NCBI GenBank assembly: GCA_963930645.1
Contig: OZ005659.1
Span: 165,885,034 to 165,949,033 of the forward strand
DNA: 64,000 nucleotides
Source: Salticus scenicus
Lineage: Eukaryota > Arthropoda > Arachnida > Araneae > Salticidae
Direction of reading: 5' to 3'
Below, piece by piece: positions 23,071-32,079 of this stretch (its first letter is position 1; each line of letters begins with the position of its first letter). The notes below the pieces were generated by a model that was not told the DNA's origin, searched no databases, and worked only from the letters and a program-made list of their open reading frames with translations. The position numbers and the translations under genes were made by a program.

Positions 23071-23231
23071 TTAAAGAATAAATAGTTAAATTTACAAGTA
23101 AACACCTACAAATAAATAATAGAATTATGCCATTGTAATAATGCGTTTATTGCTATTCAACATGAATATTAAAGGCATTCAATTAATACATTTATAGATC
23201 GACAAAATTACTGTGTGTATACATGCAGATA

Positions 23232-24269
23232 CAGGGCGCGAAATTTCCGCTCGCCAGCTTGCTATTGGCGAGTGGAATTTTTACTGTGGCGAGTAAAAAT
23301 TTGGTCTACTTATAGATAGAATTCTTACATGATACGGTGACAGAAAACATTCTTTTTATAGATTTAAATATGGTAAAATCTTGCCACCTTTTAACCTCAT
23401 ATTTAACCTCGCCTTTTTATATTCTCGGAGAGCCGAGTCTGTGTATGCGCGGCCCGAGATCGCCCCAGCCTGGGAAAGGAAAAATACGTAGTGCATACAT
23501 AAAAGTTTTGATCTCTTCGGTTGTTTCGTTTCTCCTGACTGTTATTTCTCCAAGCAGAGGAAGAATAGACGGTCGCCCACTATCCCGGAGAAGAGATATG
23601 CGAGAGTTTCCCTATGCGTTATTGTCATGAGCCCGAGCCCTTTTAAAGATACTGCCTGTGTTTATTTTGTTGAATAATGATCAAAAAACAGTTCGTATTT
23701 TCCAGTTTTTTACTAAAACGCCAATGATTTGCACTTGTAATGATTTGTAAGCAACGATTTTATCGAAAAAGTTATTCCGAAATGGCTATTTCAAATGACA
23801 ACAATGAACAAGTTATACACACCGACATTCCGTCTGATTACAAAAGTAAAATGGACGAAAAAGACATTTCTGATGTAAAAAGTTAAATAAATAAATAGGT
23901 AAATAAGGAAGTTTAACTTTTCAGAATAAAAAGATTTTCACAGTATATTGTTTGACAAAGAGTCTTTTTTTCTTCTTTTTTTCTTTAATGACTCTTTGCA
24001 TTTATGTTGTAAGATATTTTAATCTTTTTCAAATCTCAAATACAATACATTATAATGATTTTTGATTAGAGATGATTATGAGACATGATGATATACGACA
24101 CACTTTTAATATACTACGTAATTTTAGGCATATTTGTAAAAGCCTTCCAAATAGTTAGGAAAAAAAAATCAAAATGCGCAAAAAAAAAAAAAAAAATGGC
24201 AACCCTATTTTGTAACTAGTAAAACTTTTGTTTCGGCGAGTGTAATCTGAGTTGAAATTTCGGACCCTG
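23232..24269. mobile_element. hAT-like non-autonomous element, 1.04 kb
   Basis: The left terminus CAGGGCGCGAAATTTC pairs with the right terminus GAAATTTCGGACCCTG (14 of 16). The 8-bp flanks (TGCAGATA and CATATATA) agree at only half their positions, so the duplication is eroded or the call imperfect. The interior has a GC-richer patch (about 23425-23640) with a 97-codon plus-strand frame. Its sequence gives no recognisable transposase domain, so it may be captured DNA. Confidence 0.6.
23337..23630 (+). CDS. Hypothetical 97-codon frame inside the hAT-like element
   Basis: This open frame covers the GC-richer core of the element, with a basic C-terminus ('SRGRIDGRPLSRRRDMREF'). The annotated start is CTG/ACG-type rather than a well-placed ATG; the first clear ATG is downstream at about 23369. 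No homolog is recognised. It may equally be non-coding captured sequence. Confidence 0.15.
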   Translation: MTENILFIDLNMVKSCHLLTSYLTSPFYILGEPSLCMRGPRSPQPGKGKIRSAYIKVLISSVVSFLLTVISPSRGRIDGRPLSRRRDMREFPYALLS

Positions 24270-24348
24270 CATATATATATATATACATATAATTACTAAA
24301 ACAGGAATAAACTACTACGTCAGAAACGCCAAAGAAAAATTATTGAGG

Positions 24349-24394
24349 TGCATACAGCTGTTTCGGTAGCCTAAAGCGTACCGTCATCAGTGCA
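24349..24394 (-). ncRNA. Hammerhead-ribozyme-like motif (inverted arm)
   Basis: Exact complement of the motif at 24412-24457; see that entry for the structure. Head-to-head pairing means any transcript through the insert would carry one ribozyme-like motif plus its antisense. Confidence 0.5.
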
Positions 24395-24411
24395 AAAAGA
24401 ATCATTCTTTT

Positions 24412-24457
24412 TGCACTGATGACGGTACGCTTTAGGCTACCGAAACAGCTGTATGCA
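24412..24457 (+). ncRNA. Hammerhead-ribozyme-like motif, type I order
   Basis: Order on the plus strand: stem I strand TGCA, core CTGATGA, stem II GGTA/TACC around a 10-nt loop, core GAA, short stem III ACAGCTGT (self-complementary), the conserved A17 position, then the closing stem I strand TGCA. Cleavage would fall just before this last TGCA. One C between CTGATGA and stem II is unpaired in this register. PLEs are known to carry such minimal hammerheads (Cervera and De la Pena described them). Activity is not shown here. Confidence 0.6.
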
Positions 24458-24839
24458 CCTCAATAATTTTTCTTTGGCGTTTCTGACGTAGTAGTTTATT
24501 CCTGTTTTAATATTCCAACGCCAAGTCTTCTGCTATTACATATAATTACTATTTTTTGTTCAATTTTAACAAAAGAATTGTATTTATTTTTCGTTTTGTT
24601 TCTTTGAGTGTCTGCCATGGTGTTTGCTACCGAACTTTTGTTTACTACTGTCAGGATTTTCAGAGATCGTGAACCAGATTGTGGCCAAAGGTGGAAAATG
24701 TTCATAATACAAACAAACTTATAATATATTTCTTTACAATTCTTTAAATACGTATAGAAATGTTTTCGAAATAATCATATACCGAAAAAAAAATACTTTT
24801 TAAATTATGCAATAATTATCTATTCCTTCTATTTACTTT

Positions 24840-25433
24840 TCGAACATGCATATATAAAGACAGTATTGTAATCATAGCAAAAATTCAGCTTTGATATTTT
24901 GATGTATCTATACATTTTGAGGTCCTTTGAATTCATTTTTGTTACTTTTATGGTGGTATATGTATATATGCGTGTGTGAGTGAACACGATAGCGTGTAAA
25001 GGCTTTGTTCGAACGAGTTCAATGTTGCTCGTACACTATTAAAAAAATGCAATTTTGCTGCAAGAAATTCTCTGTTATTTGAGAAAAAAATCGTAAATTA
25101 CAGAAAAATTACGTTGACAAAACGTATTTTTCTGAAATTACAGAGAATTTCTGGCAGCAAAGTTACATTTTTTTTACAGCGTATATTATCGGTGACCGTA
25201 GCACGAACTGTATAGATTTTGGCGAATATAGCACATACAGTTTGTTTACAGGGACACAAAGAAAACTTTTTATCATTATGACCTATAGGCTCAAATTATT
25301 TAAAGTGCAATAGCCATTAAATGCCTTATTCGACTGAGTTAAAAAATTTATATATGTGTTATAGGTTACTGTTTCACAAACTATGTAGATTTTGCTGAAT
25401 CCAGCACTTATAGCTCTTTAGAGGGACGCAAAG

Positions 25434-25474
<41 letters not shown>

Positions 25475-25900
25475 CATTGTGGCCTATGGGCTCAAATCGT
25501 TTAAAGTGCGATAGCGTCTAAACTCCTTATTCAAATGAACTATAAATTTATATACATATTATAGAGCGCCAAACTGTATAAGTTTTACAAAATCTAGTAT
25601 TTAAAGGGTTTTTTTTTTTTTTTTTTTTGAGGGGCTCTACGAAAAATTCTTTATCGTATGACCTGTGGGCTGACATTATTTAAAGTGCAATAACTTCTAA
25701 AGGCCTTATCTGATTGGGCTGAAAATTTCTATACATGTTCTCGGTCATCGTCGCACAAACTGTATAGATTTTGCTGAATCTAGAATTGACAGATTTTTAC
25801 AGGAACACAATGAAAAATTCTAGACCTATAGGCCTAAATTATTTGAAATGCAATAGCATTAAACGGCTTATTCGATTGAGCTAATTGGTTTAAGACTTAT
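24840..25900 (-). repeat. Degenerate ~150-bp tandem repeats (reverse orientation)
   Basis: At least four units of the family at 22060-22850, inverted. Each has 'ttatcat.atgacctatrggctcaaattatttaaagtgcaatagc', 'ccttattcgattgagct' and 'gcacaaactgtatagattttgctgaatctagca'. Two units are interrupted by long T tracts (25438-25472 and 25609-25628). The block starts beside 'catgcatatataaagacagtattgtaatcat' at 24846, its far end. Confidence 0.7.
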
Positions 25901-26689
25901 CTTACTTTAAGTTATTTAAACAAATGTTAATTACTTGATGTTTGGAAAATCAAGTAGAGTTACTCTAGTATATGTATATATATATATATATATATTTTTT
26001 TTTTAATGGGGGGGGGATGTCTTAATTGTTTATTTTCAAGCTACCAGATTGTTTAATTTCTTATAGTAATAAGGCAAATCATTACTATTAACAAACACTT
26101 TTTACATCATTCAACAACATTATGTCATTTATAAATCATTCTTTGTATTTAAGATAAATGAAACAGTTTACAGATACTGCCTCACATATATATGATTTTA
26201 TTTAGATTTTTCATCTTCAATAAATACTCTTTTATGTTTTATAGGAAAAGTAACAAAAGAATATGTGTCAGCAAAACAAACATTACTGTAAAATAAATCT
26301 TCACAGCTTGTTTCAGAACAAAATTTTGGATGCAAGCCAGAATTAAAAAAAACACATAATTTCTCTATTTATTGTGTGAGGATAAATTATATTCGTTCCA
26401 AACTGCATTTATTTTCTTAAAGTAAGTAATTTTGGTCTTTTGTGCTTATTTGTAAAACATAACTATCAGGACAGCTTTAAAAGATAAATAAAAAAAGCAA
26501 TAACTAAAAGAGTTAAACGCTGAAAACAAGCAAAAGTATATACAGGAAATAAAAAATATTTCTTCTTAGTTCATATTGGTATTTATTTAGATATTTCATT
26601 TGTAATGATGTTTCTTTTCATTAACACAGACGAAAAAACTTATGAGACGTTGTGTATACGAAGGGAGATTTCAATCATCGGGTTAGACA
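25901..26689. other. AT-rich stretch, (TA)n and G8 tract
   Basis: A (TA)n run lies at about 25973-25995, followed by poly-T and a short G tract. The rest shows no repeat pair or coding signal. Confidence 0.45.
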
Positions 26690-26728
26690 TAGACAGGGTG
26701 ATCAATTTAAAAGAGTACCCGTTGTTTT

Positions 26729-26904
26729 AAAACAGGAATAAACTACTACGTCAGAAACGCCAAAGAAAAATTATTGAGGTGCATACAGCTGTTTCGGTAG
26801 CCTAAAGAGTACCATCTTCAGTCCAAAAAGAATTCTGAATCTGGAGAAGTGCTCGTATATATAGGAGAGGGACCGGATTTAGTTCAACCAATAGGATTAC
26901 GGAA
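26729..26904 (-). repeat. PLE inverted terminal arm
   Basis: 176 bp complementary to the PLTR interior at 26999-27175. It covers the promoter boxes and the hammerhead-like motif. Its motif (26780-26825) has changes in stem I (TGGA for TGCA) and in stem II, so this copy is probably inactive. Confidence 0.85.
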
Positions 26905-27010
26905 CCCACCTCTTCCGTAATCCTATTGGTTAAACTAAATCCGGTCCCTCTCCTATATATACGAGCACTTCTCCAGATTCAGAATTCTTCCCCACCTCTT
27001 CCGTAATCCT

Positions 27011-27072
27011 ATTGGTTGAACTAAATCCGGTCCCTCTCCTATATATACGAGCACTTCTCCAGATTCAGAATT
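27011..27072 (+). promoter_or_regulatory. Candidate pol II promoter in the 5' PLTR
   Basis: Inverted CCAAT (ATTGGTT), then TATATATA at 27040-27047, then a pyrimidine-A start-like word TTCAGA about 20-25 bp downstream. The same arrangement is repeated in the partial unit (TATA 26954-26961) and in the 3' PLTR (29764-29771). The start would fall just 5' of the hammerhead-like motif, so the RNA 5' end could be trimmed by self-cleavage. This is inferred from motif spacing only. Confidence 0.5.
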
Positions 27073-27077
27073 CTTTT

Positions 27078-27123
27078 TGCACTGAAGACGGTACGCTTTA
27101 GGCTACCGAAACAGCTGTATGCA
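27078..27123 (+). ncRNA. Hammerhead-ribozyme-like motif in the 5' PLTR
   Basis: TGCA (27078-27081), core CTGAAGA (27082-27088), stem II, core GAA from 27108, stem III ACAGCTGT, A17 at 27119, then TGCA (27120-27123). It differs from 24412-24457 only at the free N7 core position (A for T), a base where hammerheads tolerate any nucleotide. Confidence 0.6.
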
Positions 27124-27339
27124 CCTCAATAATTTTTCTTTGGCGTTTCTGACGTAGTAGTTTATTCCTGTTTTAATATTCCAACGCCAAGTCTAATGCT
27201 ATTATTTGTTAAGCTTATACGGGCTTAGTTGTGTTATTGGTCTTCTGCTCATATTATTACTGAGCAACCTGGTCTGAGAAGCCTCATATGAGGGGGAGAT
27301 TAGGTCAGTAATATTTTGAGTCATTTTCTTGTTTTCAAA

Positions 27340-29661
27340 ATGTGCAAGTTAGTTAATCGTTTCTACCGTCTACGTACTAAAAAGTTTCGTGCCCTCAACC
27401 GTTTAAAATTCCTTTTACAATGCAAGAGACACCGCATTATCCCTAAATTCATTCAACTGAAATGCAATATTTCTGGTTCCAGTTTTGTAAACAAAGCAGT
27501 ACTCAGGTCTCATTTTAATATTCTCCGTGCAGTTATTAAGGAAACTCGTACCAACATCGCCAAAATTGAAAAAGATTTATTGTTTCTCCATTTAAAGTTA
27601 GATTTTGAACGTCCTAATTTTATGTTGATTGATCACAATTCCTGGATTCATTGTGACAACCGTTCTCGTAAACACTCAATTAAATTACATGATAAATTCA
27701 CCCGGCTTCGTAATTCACAGAGTCCTATTCATTCGAACGACTTACCTGTTGTCAATAAAAATGCAATCGTTAATCTTTCCAGTACTGATATTTCCAATAG
27801 TCAATATTCTGTTCTCAAACTCAATTCAAATTTTGCCATTTCTAAACCTCCTTCTTTTCCTCAGTTAATTGCACCGGTTGAAAAAGCTTTCAAAAATTCT
27901 CGACTGACTGACCAACAGAAAGAAAATCTTCGTCATTTAATCCTTAATAATGCGAATTTCAACTCTAAAATTTTTAAATCAAATCTCAGCCCTGCAGAAA
28001 AAAATGCCTTGAAGGAATTAAAATCTAATGAAAATATCATCATTACTAAAGCTGATAAAGGTGGTCAGATTGTTATTTTGGATAAAAAGCAATACATCGA
28101 AAGTGTTACCGATCTAATTAATGATGGCCCATACATTCCTCTGCCCCGTGACCCCTCTCCTCAAGAATTAAATAAAATTAAATCTGCTATAAAATCTTGC
28201 CCCTTGTTATTGAACTCGACTAAATCCCATCTTATCCCTTCTATTGCTAATTGTGCCAGATTTTATGCTTTACCAAAAGTTCACAAACCCAATATTCCAT
28301 TTCGTCCAATAGTCTCTAATATCGGTACTGCTTCCTATAATCTAGCTAAATTTCTCACCACAATTTTTGCTCCACTTCTTGCTGCTAATAGTTATACTGT
28401 TAAGAATTCCATAAATTTTGCAAAAAATATTCAAAACTGCCCTCACACTAATCTCACTATGCTTTCTTTTGATGTAAAATCTCTTTTCACTAATGTTCCA
28501 ATAAGTGGCGCCCTCTGCTGTCTCGAAAATAGATTAAAAGAGTTTCATTTCACCTCTTTCGAAATACAAGAATTAATTTCTCTTACCCGCATTTGTTTAT
28601 CACAAACCACTTTTTCTTTCCAAAATAAATTCTATCGTCAGTCTGAAGGTTTAGCCATGGGTTCCCCTCTCTCCCCAATTCTCACAGACATTTACATGCA
28701 CTATTTCGAAAGCAAGCTTTTTAAGAAAATATCTTTTCCTTTTTGGACCCGTTACGTTGACGAAACCTTCACGCTTATCGACATATCTCATCACAATATT
28801 GACCATGTCTTAGAAACCTTAAATTCAATTGACAGTAATATCCAGTTTACATATGAAATAGAAAATAATGGCTCCCTTCCATTTCTTGATACCCTCGTCT
28901 CTCGCTCTGTAAATGGATTTTCAACCACTGTCTATCGTAAAAATTTTGCAGTCTCCCTTCCTCCCCATGCGCGTTCATGTCACCCACCTAACCAAAAAAT
29001 GGCTGTTTTCTATACTTTTGTAAACCGTGCCCTTAATATTTGTTCAAATCCTATTTTATTGAAATCTGAAATTAAATACCTGAAAGCCATCGCAATTGAC
29101 AGAGGTTATGACCCTTCCATTATAGACAAAGCTATCCAAAAATTACAACACCCTCGTATTTCGTCTACTAAATCAGTCACATCTAATATCAGTATTGTTT
29201 TACCCTATTTTTCTAAAACCAGTCAAACCATAGCTAAAATTCTCAAACAATATGATTCAAAAATAATATTTTCGCCTTCCAATAAACTCACCTTTTCTCA
29301 GTTAAAAGATCCTATTGATATGCATAATTCTTGGGGCATTTATAGTATTTCCTGTCAGTGTGGTTTATCATATATTGGCCAAACTAAACGCAGTCTTAAA
29401 TTTCGTCTAAAAGAACATATGAATTACGTCCGCAAACAAGAAACCAATAAATCGGCTATTTCTAAACATTGCTGGGAGGAAAATCATAATTTTAAATTTA
29501 ATTCAGCTAAAATAATTTGCAGACCCAAATCCATTCATGAACTCGATTTCTTTGAAGCTTTTCATATTTATAAAAATTTTAAAAACCTTGTAAATTGTGA
29601 TTTCGCTGTTCCCTATTTGTCTGATTGTTGGAAATTTTACATTCAGTCCACATTTCCTTAA
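27340..29661 (+). CDS. PLE protein: reverse transcriptase plus GIY-YIG endonuclease
   Basis: A 773-residue frame. I start at the first ATG (27340), because the frame is closed by TAG at 27301. The N-terminus is basic. PLE-type motifs follow in order: ADKGG (about residue 238), LPKVHK (311-316), reverse transcriptase motif A FDVKSLFTN with catalytic Asp 378, motif B GLAMGSPLSP (437-446), motif C YVDE (472-475) and a 'LPFLDTL' block. After a linker comes the GIY-YIG nuclease, with GIY at 666-668, a CQC pair, YIG at 678-680, the RLKEH arginine and a candidate catalytic Glu 739 in FFEAF. It would prime cDNA at nicked host DNA. The length suits a complete PLE protein. Oddity: motif C has Glu where PLEs carry a second catalytic Asp, so activity is doubtful although the frame is open. 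Confidence 0.93.
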   Translation: MCKLVNRFYRLRTKKFRALNRLKFLLQCKRHRIIPKFIQLKCNISGSSFVNKAVLRSHFNILRAVIKETRTNIAKIEKDLLFLHLKLDFERPNFMLIDHNSWIHCDNRSRKHSIKLHDKFTRLRNSQSPIHSNDLPVVNKNAIVNLSSTDISNSQYSVLKLNSNFAISKPPSFPQLIAPVEKAFKNSRLTDQQKENLRHLILNNANFNSKIFKSNLSPAEKNALKELKSNENIIITKADKGGQIVILDKKQYIESVTDLINDGPYIPLPRDPSPQELNKIKSAIKSCPLLLNSTKSHLIPSIANCARFYALPKVHKPNIPFRPIVSNIGTASYNLAKFLTTIFAPLLAANSYTVKNSINFAKNIQNCPHTNLTMLSFDVKSLFTNVPISGALCCLENRLKEFHFTSFEIQELISLTRICLSQTTFSFQNKFYRQSEGLAMGSPLSPILTDIYMHYFESKLFKKISFPFWTRYVDETFTLIDISHHNIDHVLETLNSIDSNIQFTYEIENNGSLPFLDTLVSRSVNGFSTTVYRKNFAVSLPPHARSCHPPNQKMAVFYTFVNRALNICSNPILLKSEIKYLKAIAIDRGYDPSIIDKAIQKLQHPRISSTKSVTSNISIVLPYFSKTSQTIAKILKQYDSKIIFSPSNKLTFSQLKDPIDMHNSWGIYSISCQCGLSYIGQTKRSLKFRLKEHMNYVRKQETNKSAISKHCWEENHNFKFNSAKIICRPKSIHELDFFEAFHIYKNFKNLVNCDFAVPYLSDCWKFYIQSTFP

Positions 29662-29714
29662 TTTTTCTACTGTTTACACAGCTACACATTCCTTAATTCC
29701 TATTGGCCACACTC

Positions 29715-29931
29715 CCCACCTCTTCCGTAATCCTATTGGTTGAACTAAATCCGATCCCTCTCCTATATATACGAGCACTTCTCCAGATTCAGAATTATTT
29801 TTGCACTGAAGACGGTACGCTTTAGGCTACCGAAATAGCTGTATGCACCTCAGTAATTTTTCTTTGGCGTTTCTGACGTAGTAGTTTATTCCTGTTTTAA
29901 TATTCCAACGCCAAGTCTCCTGCTATTATTT
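29715..29931 (+). repeat. PLE 3' terminal repeat (PLTR)
   Basis: 217 bp, direct copy of the 5' PLTR with about six differences, including a change in stem III of the ribozyme-like motif. It is followed by the target duplication and a poly-T tract that belongs to the host transposon. Confidence 0.85.
29802..29847 (+). ncRNA. Hammerhead-ribozyme-like motif in the 3' PLTR
   Basis: Same order as 27078-27123, but stem III reads ATAGCTGT (C to T). The 2-bp closing stem then has a T-G wobble, so it may be weaker. A 3' copy could cleave the read-through RNA at the downstream end. Confidence 0.5.
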
Positions 29932-30212
29932 ACCCGTTGTTTTTTTTTTTTTTTTTTTTTTTTTTTTCTTTTTCTTATAACCCTTAAATATGACGGGTGT
30001 GGCAACTATTCTAACACTGAAGTATAATTGTTTAAACCTTGTTTAAAAGTGGGAGATAATTTTCAACACTGTTGGACTGTTACAACTTTATTTGTGAGGT
30101 AAAACAGAAATGGAGACGCACAATGTTATTTAATCTTGCGATAATTTTATTTATGAAAAACAAAATTTAATTCGGTTTTTTTACTTTATCATTCCTACAT
30201 TATATTTACATT

Positions 30213-30410
30213 ATGATTATAAATTTTACATTATCGTTTCTTAGGGTTTTCCAGAGAAATCCTGCAATCATCGATGAATTAAAACAGATCATAATTAAAG
30301 AAATCTCGTCAATAATACCAACAATGCTGCGAAGTGTGTCAAAAAACTTGGTTCGACGCGTTCCTGTTTGCAGTCAAAATGGTGGCGAACATTTTCAACA
30401 TTTCCTGTAA
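30213..30410 (+). pseudogene. C-terminal transposase scrap (IS630/Tc1-mariner type)
   Basis: The 65-codon frame contains 'VFQRNPAIIDELKQIIIKEISSI' followed by 'NLVRRVPVCSQNGGEHFQHFL'. This is the usual C-terminal end of IS630/Tc1-mariner transposases in arthropods (V-Y-x-N-P-x-T-I-x-x-L-K ... N-G-G-H). The catalytic domain is missing. It lies inside the long inverted repeats at 26690-30668 and shows that the host element is an internally deleted mariner relative. Confidence 0.65.
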
Positions 30411-30668
30411 GGAATGTTAATGTAAAACATTTGAATTAAATTATTTTTTTCAAAAATAAAATTATCACAGGATTAAGTAACACTGTGCGTCTCCATTTCT
30501 GTTTTACCTCACGAATAAAGTTGTAACAGTCCAATAGTGTTAGAAATTGTCTCCCACACTTAAACAAGGTTCAAACAATCATACTTTAGTGTTAGAATAG
30601 TTGCCACATCCGTCAAATTTAAGAGTAATAAGAAAAACCAACGGGTACTCTTTTCTGATCACTCTGTA

Positions 30669-31147
30669 TAAGGTGCAACGCAAAATCGGGAGGACGCTGT
30701 TATCTCCGCAACTATGGTCACAGACATATACTTCATATAACAAATGTGTTTAAAAAATATAATCATATATGATATGGCATGTTTAAATTAAAAAAATCAG
30801 TTTTTTAAAAATAACAAGAAATAACTTTTTATATAGTCCCCATGTCTCTGTAATCATATTTAGTAAAAATTGGCACACGTCATTAACAAATACAGCACAA
30901 AAAGTTTCATTTCTGTGCACCCAAAATTGACTCAAACATTTAGTTTCGAATTTGGGACTTTTTCACATTTTCTCGCGCTTTATAGAGTATTTTTTTTAAC
31001 CGGCCCCTTTATGAAGACTTAAAAAATTACGTAAGGTTGAAGACTTTAAGCTTTTCCTAAATTATCCCGCAGTAAAAATATCGTGTTTGTTTGACGGTTT
31101 TATTTTGAGTACTCATAATCCATTGCCGATTTTTCGCCCAACCAATG
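30669..31147. other. AT-rich stretch, nothing recognised
   Basis: No repeat pair, frame or terminal repeat seen. Confidence 0.45.
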
Positions 31148-31366
31148 TACAGTCGGCTGCAAAATTATTCGAGCACTAGCCAATAATTCCTATATTTAAA
31201 AAGTACACTTAAGACTGTTTTGCTAAGTAAATCCTTGTCGAATCATGTTCTTAGACTGATTAAGAACATGACTCGACAAGGATTTATTTAACAAAGCTGT
31301 ATTAAGTGTACTTTTTTTTTGGCAAGGATTATTGCTAGTGCTCGAATAATTTTGCAGCCGACTGTA
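31148..31366. mobile_element. Palindromic MITE, TA-flanked (family Q, copy 2)
   Basis: Starts TACAGTCGGCTGCAAAATTA and ends with the near-exact complement at 31366. Inner arms pair over 'aagtacacttaaga' and 'ccttgtcgaatcatgttctta'. It is better preserved than copy 1 (16839-17053). Confidence 0.85.
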
Positions 31367-31428
31367 GGCAGTTGGCGCTGCGAACTATTTCAGGCTTGTG
31401 CAAACCTAATTTTATCATTACATTATAG

Positions 31429-31737
31429 GGACCGCGGCAGCCCAGTCGGTAGAGCGCCGGCCTCGTAATTGGAAGATTGCGGGTTCGGTACTCGAGCCGG
31501 CCAAAGACCGTCGTGTACACTAATGGTGGCTGTTGCACGTAAAATCTGTCGTGGCCACAATGTCCTCCATGTTTCCATAAAAAATTATACCTCTGGGGGT
31601 CACCGAAGCGGGAGAGTCATCCCTTCCGTGGAGGATCAAAACTGTGATGGCATGTCTCCGGACCGTGTCCCAGATCGTCGCCAATTGCCCATCTGCACAG
31701 CACTAGTGCGACGTAAAACCCAACCATCCAACCATCC
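31429..31737 (+). mobile_element. tRNA-derived SINE (copy B)
   Basis: The head is 'accgcggcagcccagtcggt', with A-box and B-box as in copy A. The tail is CCAACCATCCAACCATCC. The 15-bp duplication ATCATTACATTATAG flanks it (31414-31428 and 31738-31752). The perfect duplication shows recent retrotransposition by a partner LINE that is not visible here. Confidence 0.9.
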
Positions 31738-32079
31738 ATCATTACATTATAGTGATTATTTTGTAATTTCTATGGTTAAGTATAAAGTAATGTATTACAA
31801 GAGAATGAGTGTATGAAAAAGCCTAATTATGTTTTACTAGGAGCGAATTCTGTATATTTTGACTAACAAAGTACTGACACAAACGCAAATGCCAAAGACG
31901 TAGGGTCGAATACTAAGCTGGTCTCTTGCGAAAAAATAATTTGGCTTTTCCCTAAAATAAATAAATAATAAGTTATAGCTAAAAAATCTAGTTTATAACA
32001 ACAACCACACGACTTCCATTACCCACTATTACACGTGTTATATGCACTTTTTGGCGATAATTTAATCTGAAGACATAAA

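Larger units (their letters stand above)
24285..24550. mobile_element. Solo PLE terminal hairpin with 13-bp target duplication
   Basis: The insert is 24298-24537. Two 106-bp arms (24297-24402 and 24404-24509) are perfect complements around one central base. The right arm continues with 'atattccaacgccaagtct', the end of the PLTR seen at 27207 and 29931. The 13-bp repeat ACATATAATTACT flanks it (24285-24297, 24538-24550). It is a PLE insertion made only of two opposed terminal units, without the ORF. Each arm holds a hammerhead-like motif. Confidence 0.85.
26991..27207 (+). repeat. PLE 5' terminal repeat (PLTR)
   Basis: 217-bp direct repeat of 29715-29931. It starts CCCACCTCTTCCGTAATCC and ends with 'ccaacgccaagtct..tgctattattt'. 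It holds an inverted CCAAT box (ATTGGTT, about 27011), a TATA box and, 31 bp after the TATA box, the hammerhead-like motif. An additional partial copy of its first 86 bp precedes it. Confidence 0.85.
26717..29943 (+). mobile_element. Penelope-like element (PLE), full length, with 12-bp duplication
   Basis: The element is 26729-29931. The 12-bp repeat ACCCGTTGTTTT flanks it (26717-26728 and 29932-29943). Order: inverted terminal arm (26729-26904), a partial forward 86-bp unit (26906-26991), complete 5' PLTR (26991-27207), ORF (27340-29661), 3' PLTR (29715-29931). The inverted arm pairs along its whole length with 26999-27175. This order, with direct terminal repeats plus an inverted 5' piece, is typical of PLE insertions. 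The two PLTRs differ at about six of 217 positions, so they are about 97% identical. Confidence 0.9.
26690..30668. mobile_element. Long-TIR Tc1/mariner-like relic split by a PLE
   Basis: Left end 'gacagggtgatcaatttaaa' (26692) matches the complement of the right end, which closes at 'gatcactctgta' (30668). The inverted repeats resume after the PLE: 'gacgggtgtggcaactattc' (29993) pairs with 'gaatagttgccacatccgtc' (about 30597), and 'acagaaatggagacgcacaa' pairs with 30483-30502. Arms are thus about 250 bp. Without the PLE the element is about 775 bp. The interior keeps a transposase C-terminal scrap (30213-30410). Confidence 0.75.
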
